NCBI RefSeq assembly: GCF_036323735.1
Contig: NC_086029.1
Location: 14,059,816-14,123,815 of the forward strand
Source: Rattus norvegicus
Taxonomy: Eukaryota; Chordata; Mammalia; Rodentia; Muridae
Reading direction: 5' to 3'
DNA length: 64,000 nucleotides
In this document: positions 1-8,935 of the stretch, piece after piece
Layout: each line of letters starts with the position of its first letter
Position numbering within the stretch: position 1 is the first letter of the stretch
Program-made: the position numbers and the translations under genes
Notes under the pieces: model-generated
What the model saw: only the letters and a program-made list of their open reading frames with translations
Told to the model about the DNA's origin: nothing
Databases searched by the model: none

Positions 1-2070
1 ATCCCCTTGATCTCCTTTTGTTGTCTGATTGCTCTGGCTAGAACTTCAAGAACTATATTGAATAAGTAGGGAGAGAGTGGGCAGCCTTGTCTAGTCCCTG
101 ATTTTAGTGGGATTGCTTCAAGTTTCTCTCCATTTAATTTAATGTTAGCAACTGGTTTCCTGTATATGGCTTTTACTGTGTTTAGGTATGGGCCTTGAAT
201 TCCAATTCTTTCCAGGACTTTTATCATGAAGGGGTGTTGAATTTTGTCAAATGCTTTCTCAGCATCTAATGCAATGATCATGTGGTTTTGTTCTTTCAGT
301 TTGTTTATATAAAGGAGCACGTTGATGGTTTTCGGCATAGTAGACCATCCCTGCATGCATGGGATGAAGCCTACTTGATCATGGTGGATGATTGTTTTGA
401 TGTGCTCTTGGATTCGGTTTGCCAGAATTTTAATGAGTATTTTTGCATCGATATTCATAAGGGAAATTGTTCTGAAGTTCTCTTTTTTTTGTTGGGTCTT
501 TGTGTGGTTTAGGTATAAGAGTAATTGTGGCTTCATAGAAGGAATCCGGTAGTGCTCCATCTGTTTCAATTTTGTGGAATAGTTTGGATAGTATTGGTAT
601 GAGGTCTTCTCTGAAGGTCTGATAGAATTCTGCACTAAACCCGTCTGGACCTGGGCTCTTTTTGGTTGGGAGACCTTTAATGCATACTTCTATTTCCTTA
701 GGAGTTATGGGGTTGTTTAAATGGTTTATCTGTTCCTGATTTAACTTTGGTACCTGGTATCTATCTGTCTAGGAATTTGTCCATTTCCTGCAGATGTTAA
801 AGTTTCGTTGAATATTGGCTTTATTAGAAGGATTTGATGATTTTTTGAATTTCCTCTGATTCTGTAGTTATGTCTTCCGTTTAATTTCTGATTTTGTTAA
901 TTTGGACACACTCTCTGTGTCCTCTCCTTAGTCTGGCTAAGGGTTGATCTTTCTTGTTGATTTTCTCAAAGAACCAACTTTTGGTTCTGTTGATTCTTTT
1001 TATGGTCCTTTTTGTTTCTACTTGGTTGCTTTTAGCTTTGACATTGATTATTTCCTGCTTTCTACTCCTTCTGGGTGTATTTGCTTCTTTTTGTTCTAGG
1101 ACTTTTAGGTGTGCTGTCAAGCTGGTGACATATGCTCTCTCCTGTTTCTTTCTGCAGGCACTCAGAGTTATGAGTTTTCCTCTTAGCACACTATCATTGT
1201 TTCCCATAAATTTGGGTATGTTGTACCTTCATTTTCATTAAATTCTAAGAAGTCTTTAATTTCTTTCTTTATTTCTTCCTTGACCAGGTTATCATTGAGT
1301 AGAGCATTGTTCAACTTCCATGTATATGTGGGCGTTCTTCCCTTATTGTTATTGAAGACCAGCTTTAGACCGTGGTGGTCTTATAGGTCGCATGGGATTA
1401 TTTCTATCTTACTGTATCTGTTGAGGCCTGTTTTATGACCAATTAGATGGTCAATTTTGGAGAAAGTACCATGAGGTGGTGAGAAGAAAGTATATCCTTT
1501 TGCTTTAGGATAGAATGTTCTATAAATATCTGTTAAGTCTATTTGGTTCATGACTTCTCTTAGTCTGTCTACGTCTCTGTTTAATTTCTGTTTCCATGAT
1601 CTGTCCATTGATGAGAGTGGGGTGTTGAAATCACCTACCATTATTGTGTGAGGTGCAATGTGTGTTTTGAGCTTTAGTAAGGTATCTTTTATATATGTAT
1701 GTGCCTTTGTATTTGGAGCATAGATATTTAGGATTGAGAGTTCAAGTTGGTGGATTTTTCCTTTGATGAGTATGAAGTGTCCTTCCTTATCTTTTTTGAT
1801 GACTTTTAGTTGAAAATTGATTTTATTCGCTATTAGAATGGCTACTCCACCTTGCTTCTTCAGACCTTCTTCTTGGAAATTTGTTATCCAGCCTTTCATT
1901 CTGAGGTAGTGTCTGTCTTTGTCTCTGAGGTGTGTTTCCTGTAGGCAGCAGAATGCAGGGTTCTCATTGTGTATCCAGTTTGTTAATCTATGTCTTTTTA
2001 TTGGGGAGTTGAGACCATTGATGTTGAGAGATATTAAGGAATAGTGATTATTGCTTCCTGTTATGTTCAT
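1..2070 (-). pseudogene. L1 ORF2 fragment: endonuclease and part of reverse transcriptase (broken)
   Basis: ORF2p nicks target DNA with an APE-like endonuclease and copies L1 RNA by target-primed reverse transcription. From the ATG at 2070 a 229-residue open frame covers nearly the whole endonuclease. It includes QETHLRD (metal-binding glutamate region), GDFNTPLSS, and SKIDHLIGHK near its end. It stops at 1381-1383 with TAA, exactly where the conserved serine of the SDH catalytic motif is expected; the next codons in frame still read DHHGLK. A frameshift follows, and a second stretch (1207-881) carries the endonuclease-RT linker. From 880 to 1 the reverse transcriptase region is recognisable only by similarity to the copy at 61967-62825 and has no long minus-strand frame. 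The protein cannot be made intact. Confidence 0.9.
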
Positions 2071-2188
2071 ATTTGGATTTGAGATTACGTTTGTGTTCTT
2101 TTATTCTCTTTGTTTTGTTGCAAACACAATTAGTTTCTTGTGTTTTCTAGGGTGTAGCTTGCCTCCTTATGTTGGCCTTTACCATTTA

Positions 2189-3203
2189 TTATCCTTGTAG
2201 CGCTGGACCTGTAGAAAGATATTCTGTAAATTGGGTTTTGTCATCGAATATCTTGGTTTCTCCATCTATGTTAATTAAGAGTTTAACAGGATACAGTAAC
2301 CTGGGCTGGCATTTGTGTTCTCTTAGGGTCTGTATGACATCTGTCCATAATCTTCTGGCTTTCATGGTCTCTGGCGAAAAGTCTGGTGTCATTCTGATAG
2401 GTCTGCCTTTATATGTTACTTGACCTTTTTTCCTTACTGCTTTTAATATTCTTTCTTCATTTTGTGCGTTTGGTGTTTTGACTATTATGTGACGGGATGA
2501 GTTTCTTTTCTGGTCCAATCTATTTGGAGTTCTGTAGGCTTCCTCTATGTTTATGGGCCTCTATTTCTTTAGGTTAGGGAAGTTTTCTCCTATGATTTTG
2601 TTGAAGATATTTACAGGTCCTTTGAGCTGGGAGTCTTCACTTTCTCTTATACCTATTATCCTTAGGTTTGATCTTCTCATTGATTCCTGGATTTCCTGTA
2701 TGTTTTGGACCAGTAGCTTTTTCTGCTTTATATTATCTCTGACAGTTGTGTCAATGATTTGTATGGAATCTTCTGCTCCTGAGATTCTCTCTTCTATCTC
2801 TTTTTTTCTGTTGGTGATGCTTGTATCTACGGCTCCTTGTCTCTTCCTTTGGTTTTCTATATCCAGGGTTGTTTCCCTGTGTTCTTTCTTGATTGCTTCT
2901 ATTTCCATTTTTAATTCCTTCAACTGTTTGATTGTGTTTTCTTGGAATTCTTTCAGGGATTTTTGTGATTCCTCTCTATTGGCTTCTACTTGTTTATTTA
3001 TGTTTTCCTGTGTCTCTAAGGGAGTTCTTCATGTCTTTCTTGAAGTCCTCCAGCCTCGTGATCAAATATAATTTTGAATCTAGATCTTGTTTTTCTGGTG
3101 TGTTTGGATGTTCACTGTTTGCTTTGGTGGTAGAATTGGACTCTGATGATGCCATGTAGTCTTGGTTTCTGTTGCTTGGGTTCCTGTGCTTGCCTCTCGC
3201 CAT
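2189..3203 (-). pseudogene. L1 ORF1 (RNA-binding chaperone), broken
   Basis: ORF1p is a trimeric coiled-coil RNA-binding protein that packages L1 RNA in the cytoplasm. Three pieces are seen: residues 1-69 from the ATG at 3203 (N-terminal region with NPSNRNQDYMASSESNST); a 120-residue piece from 2923 rich in E, K, R and I in a coiled-coil pattern, ending at an amber TAG at 2561-2563; and, in the same frame after that stop, a 109-residue piece from 2518 with the RRM/C-terminal signature (SSRHIIVKTPNAQNEERILK, then FSPETMKARRLW). The first piece is in a different frame from the other two, so at least one frameshift and one nonsense mutation are present. Total span of about 1 kb agrees with a full-length rodent ORF1. 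Confidence 0.9.
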
Positions 3204-4113
3204 CAGATTATCTCTGGTGTTACTTTGTTCTGCTATTTCTGACAGTGGCTAGACTATCCTATAATCCTGTGTGTCAGTTGTGCTGTAGACCTTTTTTCTT
3301 GTTTTCTTTCAGCCAGTTATGGGAACAGAGTGTTCTGCTTCTGGTCATCTAGTTTTTCCTGTTGACAGGTCTTCAGCTGTTCCTGTGGGCCTGTGTCCTG
3401 AGTTCACCAGTCAGGTAGCTTGGAGCAGAAAAGTTGGTCTTACCTGTGGTCCCGAGGCTCAAATTTGCTCATGGGGTGTTGCTTATGAGCTCTCCACGAG
3501 GGCAGCAACTTGGAGCAACTGCACTGCCCCTTCCCGGAGCTCCCGTGCACCAGGGTCCTAGATGGCCTTTGGTGTTTTCCTCTGGAGTCAGAAATGTGGG
3601 CAGAGTGTAGTCTCTTCTGGCCTCCCAGGTGTGTCTGCCTCTCTGAAGCTTTAGCTCTCCCTCCCACGGGTTTTGGGTACAGAGAACTGTTTTTCTGGTC
3701 TGTCCCTTCAGGTTTCAGTGGTGTCTCGGGCGCAGGGGATCTGCTGCTCCAGTGCCCTTATCTACGGGATCCCAGAGGCCGTATACAGTTTCCTTTTGGG
3801 CCAGGCATGTGGGCAGTGGTGGGCAGTGTTGGTGGTCTCTTCTACTCTGCAGTCTGAGGAGTGCTCACCTGTCCGGGCGGTGAACTCTCTCTCCCACGGT
3901 GTTTGGGAGCTGTGAGCTGTGGGCCGGGATCACAAGGTGGGAATCTGGCTAAAAACTGGAAGTGTCCCGTCCTATAGGAATTTTGCCTCTGTGTGTCCTG
4001 AGGCCACCAGTCAAGTCGCTTGGAGCAGAAAAGTTGGTCTTACCTGTGGTCCCGAGGCTCACGTTTGCTTGTGGGGTGTTACTTATAAGTTCTCCGTGAG
4101 GGCAGCAACCAGG
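3204..4113 (-). promoter_or_regulatory. L1 5' UTR with 600-bp monomer repeat (internal promoter region)
   Basis: Upstream of ORF1 the DNA becomes GC-richer and repetitive. A block with TTGGAGCAGAAAAGTTGGTC starts at about 3419 and again at about 4019, exactly 600 bp later, and similarity runs through GAGGGCAGCAAC (about 3497 and 4097). This is one monomer plus a truncated second one at the 5' end. A looser sub-repeat sits inside the monomer: about 3549-3690 resembles about 3769-3920, with an offset of 213-230 bp. Rodent L1 5' UTRs are built of such monomers, which carry the internal RNA polymerase II promoter. Whether this copy keeps activity cannot be judged from sequence alone. Confidence 0.8.
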
Positions 4114-4569
4114 AGGACCTCACAACCACAGGTTTTTATTGGAGAAAAAATGAGATGAAAGCAGATTGATTGATGATCGTTCTGAAGATGCTTTTGAGTG
4201 TGAAGACAGAAAAAGAATCCAGCACACATGGAGTTGTGAAAGTGTAGCTCTGGAAGACAAGCTATACAGCAGTGGGGATGCATCTCAAAGGCCTCTAGTA
4301 TGTGCATGGCTCTGTGGAAACCCGAGTCTGATGTAGTCGAGCTGGTGCCCCCATTCACTCATTCACAGTTCTGTGAGGAAAAACTATTCATCTTGTATCA
4401 CTGAGTTTGTAGGTGCTTGTTATAGCTGTATAAGGAATCTTATGCAGACTTCTACCTCATCATATGTGGGTCTCTGTATTTGTATGATATATGAAAAATA
4501 AAATTTTGAAAAGAGAAAGAAGCTTTTCTATAATACCTTAAGAGCTTGAATCATCTCTATTTCTATATG
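4114..4569. other. Unassigned DNA between L1 and tetranucleotide repeat
   Basis: Flank of the L1 5' end. I recognise no repeat family or exon. A minus-strand frame of 91 codons at 4083-4358 starts in flanking DNA and runs into the L1 5' UTR, and has no recognisable domain. The matching target-site duplication lies outside the window. Confidence 0.5.
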
Positions 4570-4596
4570 TCTGTCTGTCTATCTATCATCTACCAT

Positions 4597-4647
<51 letters not shown>

Positions 4648-4670
4648 CATCGACCATCTATCCATCTATC
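4570..4670. repeat. (TATC)n / (TCTG)n microsatellite
   Basis: A few TCTG units are followed by ATC/TATC units with about 13 uninterrupted TATC copies, then imperfect copies (CATC, CCATC). Likely length-polymorphic. Confidence 0.97.
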
Positions 4671-5100
4671 ACCTCATATATAATCCAGCAGAGATTACTT
4701 TTATATATACATATATTTATATGAGTATTCAATTAAGGAACTATTTATAAGTTTGAAAAGAGTCAAAGGAGTTAAAATTCCTGTCATTTTGGTTATTTAT
4801 GTCCAATGACAAGAACTCCAGATGAAGAAACTACTTCATGCATCTCCTTAGTGTAACGTCCAGCAATCTTCCTGAACCATTAATCAAAGCTTAATAGCTT
4901 GTTATCCTTCTTAGATCCATCAATCAACTCACTTTCTCTGTTCCCTTTGAGGGTTCTCATTCCACTTATTGTTATACTTTATGTCGAGCCTATCTTATAC
5001 CCTCCGTCTTAATAGATATTATGCTAATTTAAATCTTAGATACAGCAGAACCCTGTAGAATTGGATGTGGAGACACTGGTAGAGATGTAAACGACTCTGT
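4671..5100. other. Unassigned AT-rich DNA
   Basis: No recognised repeat, gene or RNA. Contains short AT-rich runs next to the microsatellite. Confidence 0.4.
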
Positions 5101-5101
5101 T

Positions 5102-5445
5102 GTCTGTGATGGTTCGTTTTGTACACTAGACAGAATTAGAGTTACCATGGAGATGGGCCTCAGGCCATGCCTGCTTGGGGATTAACTTAATTACATTAAT
5201 TGGAGTGATAAGACTTACCCACTTCTAGTGACACCACTCCCTGTCTAGGATCCTGGACCATATAGATGAAGAAAGGAAACTGAGCACCTGCATAGTGTCA
5301 CTGCTCTCCATAAGACTGTGGATGTTGTATGAACAGGGTTTAAGTCCCAGCTGCGTGGACTTCCTGACCATGATGGAACTTCTGCAGGAGCCAGATTAAG
5401 CCCTTCCTTAATGACTCAGTTGCTTTACTCAGAGTGTCTTATAAG
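5102..5445 (+). mobile_element. Rodent hAT-type (URR1-like) non-autonomous DNA element
   Basis: The block matches the remembered pattern of a rodent hAT-Charlie-derived element: GGCCTCAGGCCATGCCTG, a TTAACTTAATTA stretch, CACCACTCCCTG, GGATCCTGGACCATATA, then TTCCTGACCATGATGGAACT and AGCCCTTCC near the end. It has no coding capacity; such elements were moved by a transposase from elsewhere. The terminal inverted repeat is degraded and I cannot define an 8-bp target duplication. Related in kind to 27160-27535. Confidence 0.65.
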
Positions 5446-5964
5446 CAATAGGAGAATAAACAATAGGAAAGTGAGACACACTGAGAGGCTTGAAGTAAGT
5501 AGAGGAAGGAAAAGCGTCCAGACAGGACTCAGAATGAGAACTATGTTTCTGACAGGCAACTGCGCCATCAATTATGACCCCCAGGGAGGAGGGCAGGGGA
5601 CGATACATTTCTTTCATTTTTCTTTCCTTCTGTCATGGCATCTCATATTGATGCTTCCTGTTGTCTGAGAGCTCCTGAAAAGCAGAGAAATCAGGGAAAG
5701 AAAATTGACAGCTTAATTTTGTCCAGCACAACCAAGATTGTTTCCCTCATAAAAGGTGTACCTTAGGAAATAGAACCTAGGTAGAAGATTAAGACAAATT
5801 TTAAAGCCAAAACCCAACAAGTAGCAAGATCTGTGGAAATAGGAGAACAGAAATTTCTGAAAAGTCTTTGCCTATAAGGGAAGTAACACCAATAACAGTG
5901 ATAAAAATGATTCTTTCAATATTTTTACAACTTTGAGAATTAAGTAAGGAACTTTTTTAAACAT
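5446..5964. other. Unassigned DNA
   Basis: No recognised element. Short frames on both strands here lack any domain signature and are treated as chance. Confidence 0.4.
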
Positions 5965-6205
5965 TTTTTAAAATTTTTAATGATTTTTTGTAAAATTTAC
6001 ATCAAGTACTCCAATCCAACTCATTTCCCTGTTCATTCAAATATACCATCTTCCCTTGAAATCTCCCATCCAAAAGCAAATACAGAGGAAAAAAACAAAA
6101 GGAAACAAATACATCTCATTGTGGAAGTTATATTCTATCACAGTATGCCATATTGTTTACCCCTTTGTCTATACCACTATACCTGCACATACATGTTCAC
6201 TACTA
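5965..6205 (-). mobile_element. L1 3' UTR fragment (older Lx-type), antisense
   Basis: The T/A-rich start (TTTTTTAAAATTTTTAATG), then ACATCAAGTACTCCAATCC, ACTCATTTCCCTGTTC and CTCATTGTGGAAG, follow an older rodent L1 3' UTR read backwards. Divergence from memory consensus is visible, so it is old. No coding potential. Confidence 0.6.
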
Positions 6206-6227
6206 CACATTAACAAAATCACAGAAG

Positions 6228-6790
6228 AAAAGGTTCCTAGCCTAAAGGAGATGCCTATACTGTTACAAGAAGTATACAGAACACCAAATAGATTGCACCA
6301 GGAAAAAAATAAAATTGCCATTGAGTAATCAAACACTAAACATACAAAACAAAGAAAGAATATTCTAAGCTACTGCAAGCTAAAAGACCAAATAACACAT
6401 TAAGATAGACCTTAGAATTATACCCAACTTCTCAGCAGAGACTCTAAAAACCAGAAAGTGGAAAAAGTCATCCAGACAAAACAGAGAAAGACTTGACCTA
6501 ATGGATTTTATAAACCAAATGGGCACAACACACATTTACAGCACATTTTACCCAAGCAAAAAAAAATAAAACTTCTTGGCATTTAACTGAACTTTCTTCA
6601 AAATTAGCCACATACTTGAGTACAAAGTAAGTCTTTAGAATATCAGAAAATTTAAATACTGCTGCATCCTATCATACCAACATGGATCAAAGTTGGAAAA
6701 TAAAAAGAATAACAGAAATACAGAAAGCTTACTAACTCATGAAAACTGAAAAACTCTCTATTGAAATAAAAAAAATGGATCACTGAAATT
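6228..6790 (+). mobile_element. Old L1 fragment with internal deletion: ORF1 C-terminus joined to ORF2 endonuclease
   Basis: Plus-strand similarity to the ORF1 RRM/C-terminal region runs from TACAGAACACCAAATAGA through AAAGAAAGAATATT to the GACTCTAAAAACCAGAAAG region (about 6270-6478), parallel to 2518-2330 of the left L1. From about 6479 it changes abruptly to the endonuclease segment (AAACAGAGAAAGAC, then ATTTACAGCACATTTTACCC), which parallels about 1585 and below in the left L1. Roughly 0.75 kb normally between these points is absent. The endonuclease-RT linker follows to about 6785, where the retroviral remnant begins. Frames are broken throughout. Confidence 0.75.
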
Positions 6791-6799
6791 TTGGTTGTG

Positions 6800-7735
6800 A
6801 GCCTAACCTTTTTTTTTTCTCTAATGAAGGTAACTAGTTTATTTAACACACATGGACCTATAATCAGAAGCAGAAGCAAAACTAAGAAGGGTCCCATAAG
6901 GGAAGATATCAGAGTAGTCATCCAAGGATATCTACAAAACCAGCTCTTGAACCATCACTGATGTGTTTCTCAGTCTCTCTGTCTTTTGTCTAACCTTTCT
7001 CTAAGTTTACTCATGGAGTCTTTAATTACTCCTGAATGGTCTACAAAGAAGCAACATTCTTTCTTTTAGTGTAGCACACAGACTCCTTCTTTAAGGAATA
7101 TCAGGTCTAATCTTCTCCTATTCTGAAGGACTACCTCTGAGAGGAAGGTTAGGGATTCTTGGAGGTCAGCTAAAAAGACTTTTTTACTCTTTCTATATCT
7201 AAGTCAATGGCAGTTCTGAATTCACCATAAACCTTGTGTTGCAGGGGAACAGCAGATGTCCTTGTATCTGCCCTTGCCACATCTAGACTCAGCCTTGAGA
7301 TAGCCCTAAGTAATTGCCCTTGCAACACCTAGACTCAGCCTTGAGATGGCCCTAAGTAATTCACAACTCTCTTTTGTGTCTTACTAAGGCTTTAGCATCA
7401 GGATTCCAATCTGGACACTATCTGAACCTACACACCAAGGTCATGACTGTCTTTTAGAACTTCTAACTTATACAGATTGTAATCCCTGAGGCACAGTTCC
7501 AAGAAGCATTAGGAGTACTAACACATGCAATGTTACATCATTTGCAATAGAAATCAAGCCTACCCCCACACCTACAATTGGGGAACCTATCTCGATGGAA
7601 TCCAGGGCAAACATGAAATTCTTGTTTCTAAAGCACCCTCCTCAAGTGAGCATTATAGTAACCCCACCAGTCACATTTCTGATGTACCCACATATTTGAC
7701 GTGCAGGTCCAGGGAGCTTTTTGGATAGCTGAGTG
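6800..7735 (-). pseudogene. Gammaretroviral envelope (SU and TM) remnant, broken
   Basis: Env mediates receptor binding (SU) and membrane fusion (TM) of a virion. Here SU is a degraded stretch (about 7735-7250) with a recognisable cysteine/glycine-rich block near 7560-7650. TM is better preserved (about 7220-6805): the ectodomain region corresponding to the conserved immunosuppressive segment lies at about 7080-7135, the adjacent CX6CC disulfide motif at about 7051-7080 is present but its frame is broken, a WF-containing membrane-proximal segment follows, and a hydrophobic anchor of about 25 residues sits at 6921-6840. The cytoplasmic tail is lost near 6805. Frameshifts and stops prevent a full product; only the last 89 codons (6921-6652) are open, and their 3' half lies in flanking DNA. 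Confidence 0.85.
7270..7361. repeat. 46-bp tandem duplication inside the env remnant
   Basis: Two adjacent copies, 7270-7315 and 7316-7361, each start GCCCTTGC and end CCCTAAGTAATT. They differ at only a few positions (CCACATC against AACACC, ATAGCC against ATGGCC). The length is not a multiple of three. Confidence 0.93.
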
Positions 7736-7739
7736 TCCC

Positions 7740-8262
7740 TCTAGGTCCCAGCTCTCAGCCCCAACAGTTAGTAGACAGCTGGTGAGGGCTGAGATTTGAC
7801 GGCTGTCAGGGTGGTCAGCAGCATCAGGTAAGGTCCTTTCCATCGAGGCTTGAGTGTCTGGGCACTGTGTCGTTGTATGTAGCTGAGACTCCAACCTGGA
7901 ACTGATGAGATGTCTTGGGGGGTCCTTGGGACATAGGCTGCTGCCAGCTGTGAGCAGATTTTTTTCTGTATTACCTGTAGGTCTTTTAGCCTGGCATACA
8001 AATCATTATTACTATGACATGTTGGTTCGGTAACATCATCTAATACAGTGAGAGGAGCTGAAGCCCCATATAAGATCTCAAAGTAGGTAAGGCTGAATCT
8101 GGAAGGGGTATTTCTTGCTCTAAAGAGAACAAAAGGGAAGGAGTGCCACCTAGTCTGCGCCAGTCTCCATGGTCAATTTGGTCAGGGTGTCTTTTAGAGT
8201 TTTATTTATTTATTCTACCTGCCCTGAACTTTGAGGTCTATAAATACAACTAATTTCTTCTT
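7740..8262 (-). pseudogene. Gammaretroviral integrase, C-terminal portion (broken)
   Basis: Integrase inserts viral cDNA into host DNA. The visible part begins near the last catalytic residue of the D,D-35-E triad: the GQVE motif reads out at about 8213-8224, with the glutamate codon at 8213-8215. The very next codon (8210-8212) is a TAA stop. Downstream is the connector typical of gammaretroviruses, then an open 77-codon frame (8001-7768) that includes the conserved GPY-type motif of the C-terminal domain (about 7828-7850), preceded by an LQVIQKKICSQLAAAY-like segment. The zinc-binding N-terminus and the first two catalytic aspartates are absent, lost beyond the L1 junction. Not functional. 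Confidence 0.88.
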
Positions 8263-8630
8263 CTTCTTCTTTTTTTTATTAACTTGAGTATTTCTTATTT
8301 ACATTTCGAGTGTTATTCCCTTTCCCAGTTTCTGGGCCAACGCCCCCCGAACCCCTCCCTCTCCCCTTCTTTATGGGTGTTCCCCTCCCCAGCCTCCCCC
8401 CATTGCCGCCCTCCACCCAACAATCACGTTCATTGGGGTTCAGTCTTAGCAGGACCAAGGGCTTCCCCTTCCACTGATGATCTTACTAGGATATTCATTG
8501 CTACCTATGAGGTCAGAGTCCAGGGTCAGTCCTTGTATAGTCTTTAGGTAGTGGCTTAGTCCCTGGAAGCTCTGGTTTTTTGGCATTGTTGTTCATATGG
8601 GGTCTCGAGCCCCTTCAAGGTCTTCCAGGA
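8263..8630 (-). mobile_element. L1 3' end, antisense, 5'-truncated
   Basis: Begins with a T-rich tail (poly(A) on the other strand) and TTAACTTGAGTATTTCTTA, then TTTACATTTCGAGTGTTATTC, a C-rich 3' UTR segment and GGGTTCAGTCTTAGCAGGACC. The last clear match is GGGGTCTCGAGCCCCTTCAAG (8597-8617) and the few bases after it. This is the 3' UTR of a rodent L1 close to the copies at 11295, 29530, 41314, 49515 and 52250. No flanking duplication is visible. Confidence 0.9.
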
Positions 8631-8727
8631 ACTTTTTAAAAAATGGTTATATTTCACAGATGTCCTTGATGTTTCAGTAGGTATATATTCAACTCATCTC
8701 AGTGTCTACAAATAGTCTTAGGAATGG

Positions 8728-8935
8728 AGTTGGGTAGGATGGCTTGGTGGACAGTGATGTTTTCAATCAAGGCTTAAGATCCCAGCTTAATTCTCAGAAC
8801 CCCACATGGTAGAAGGAGAGAACTCACTCCCACAAGTTGTCTTCTGATCTTCACATTCACATTGAGGGAAAAGTGTGTTCTCTAACATAATATAATATAA
8901 TTAATATAAATATATGTAAAAATATTTTTAAAAAC
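8728..8935 (+). mobile_element. B2/B3-type SINE, diverged
   Basis: tRNA-derived head (GGATGGCTTGGTGGACAGTG) followed by TTCTCAGAACCCCACATGGT, AGAAGGAGAGAACTCACTCC and CACAAGTTGTCTTCTGATCTTC, ending in an AT-rich tail. The order matches the rodent B2/B3 family. Transcribed by RNA polymerase III in active copies; this one is diverged in its promoter boxes. Confidence 0.75.

Larger units (their letters stand above)
1..4113 (-). mobile_element. L1 LINE, antisense, near full length at its 5' end, cut by the window edge
   Basis: The minus strand reads in order: a 5' UTR with repeated monomers (4113-3204), ORF1 (3203-2189), a short inter-ORF spacer, and ORF2 from an ATG at 2070 into the reverse transcriptase region at base 1. 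This is the standard L1 order. The element continues beyond the left edge, so its 3' UTR, poly(A) and target-site duplication cannot be seen. Base 1 lies just upstream of where the catalytic FADD box would be, judged by alignment with the second L1 copy, where position 61967 matches base 1. Frameshifts and stops in both ORFs make it non-autonomous. Keeping the 5' UTR is unusual, since every other L1 here is truncated. Rodent-lineage L1 is clear; the exact subfamily is not. Confidence 0.93.
6800..8262 (-). mobile_element. Class I (gammaretrovirus-like) endogenous retrovirus remnant: integrase C-terminus and env, no LTRs
   Basis: On the minus strand an integrase tail (8262-7740) is followed by envelope surface and transmembrane regions (about 7735-6800), the gammaretroviral pol-env order. 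Neither LTR, gag, protease nor reverse transcriptase is present. At the upstream end the remnant abuts an L1 3' end (8263); at the downstream end it runs straight into an L1 fragment. Stops and frameshifts occur throughout, so it is an old, non-functional copy. The family (ERV1) is secure from motif order; the exact rodent ERV family is not assigned. Confidence 0.88.

Noticed and set aside
6652..6921. 89-codon minus-strand frame as a possible functional captured env
   Set aside because: Only the membrane anchor is env-derived; the rest reads into L1-derived flanking DNA, and the upstream env is broken by frameshifts and stops.
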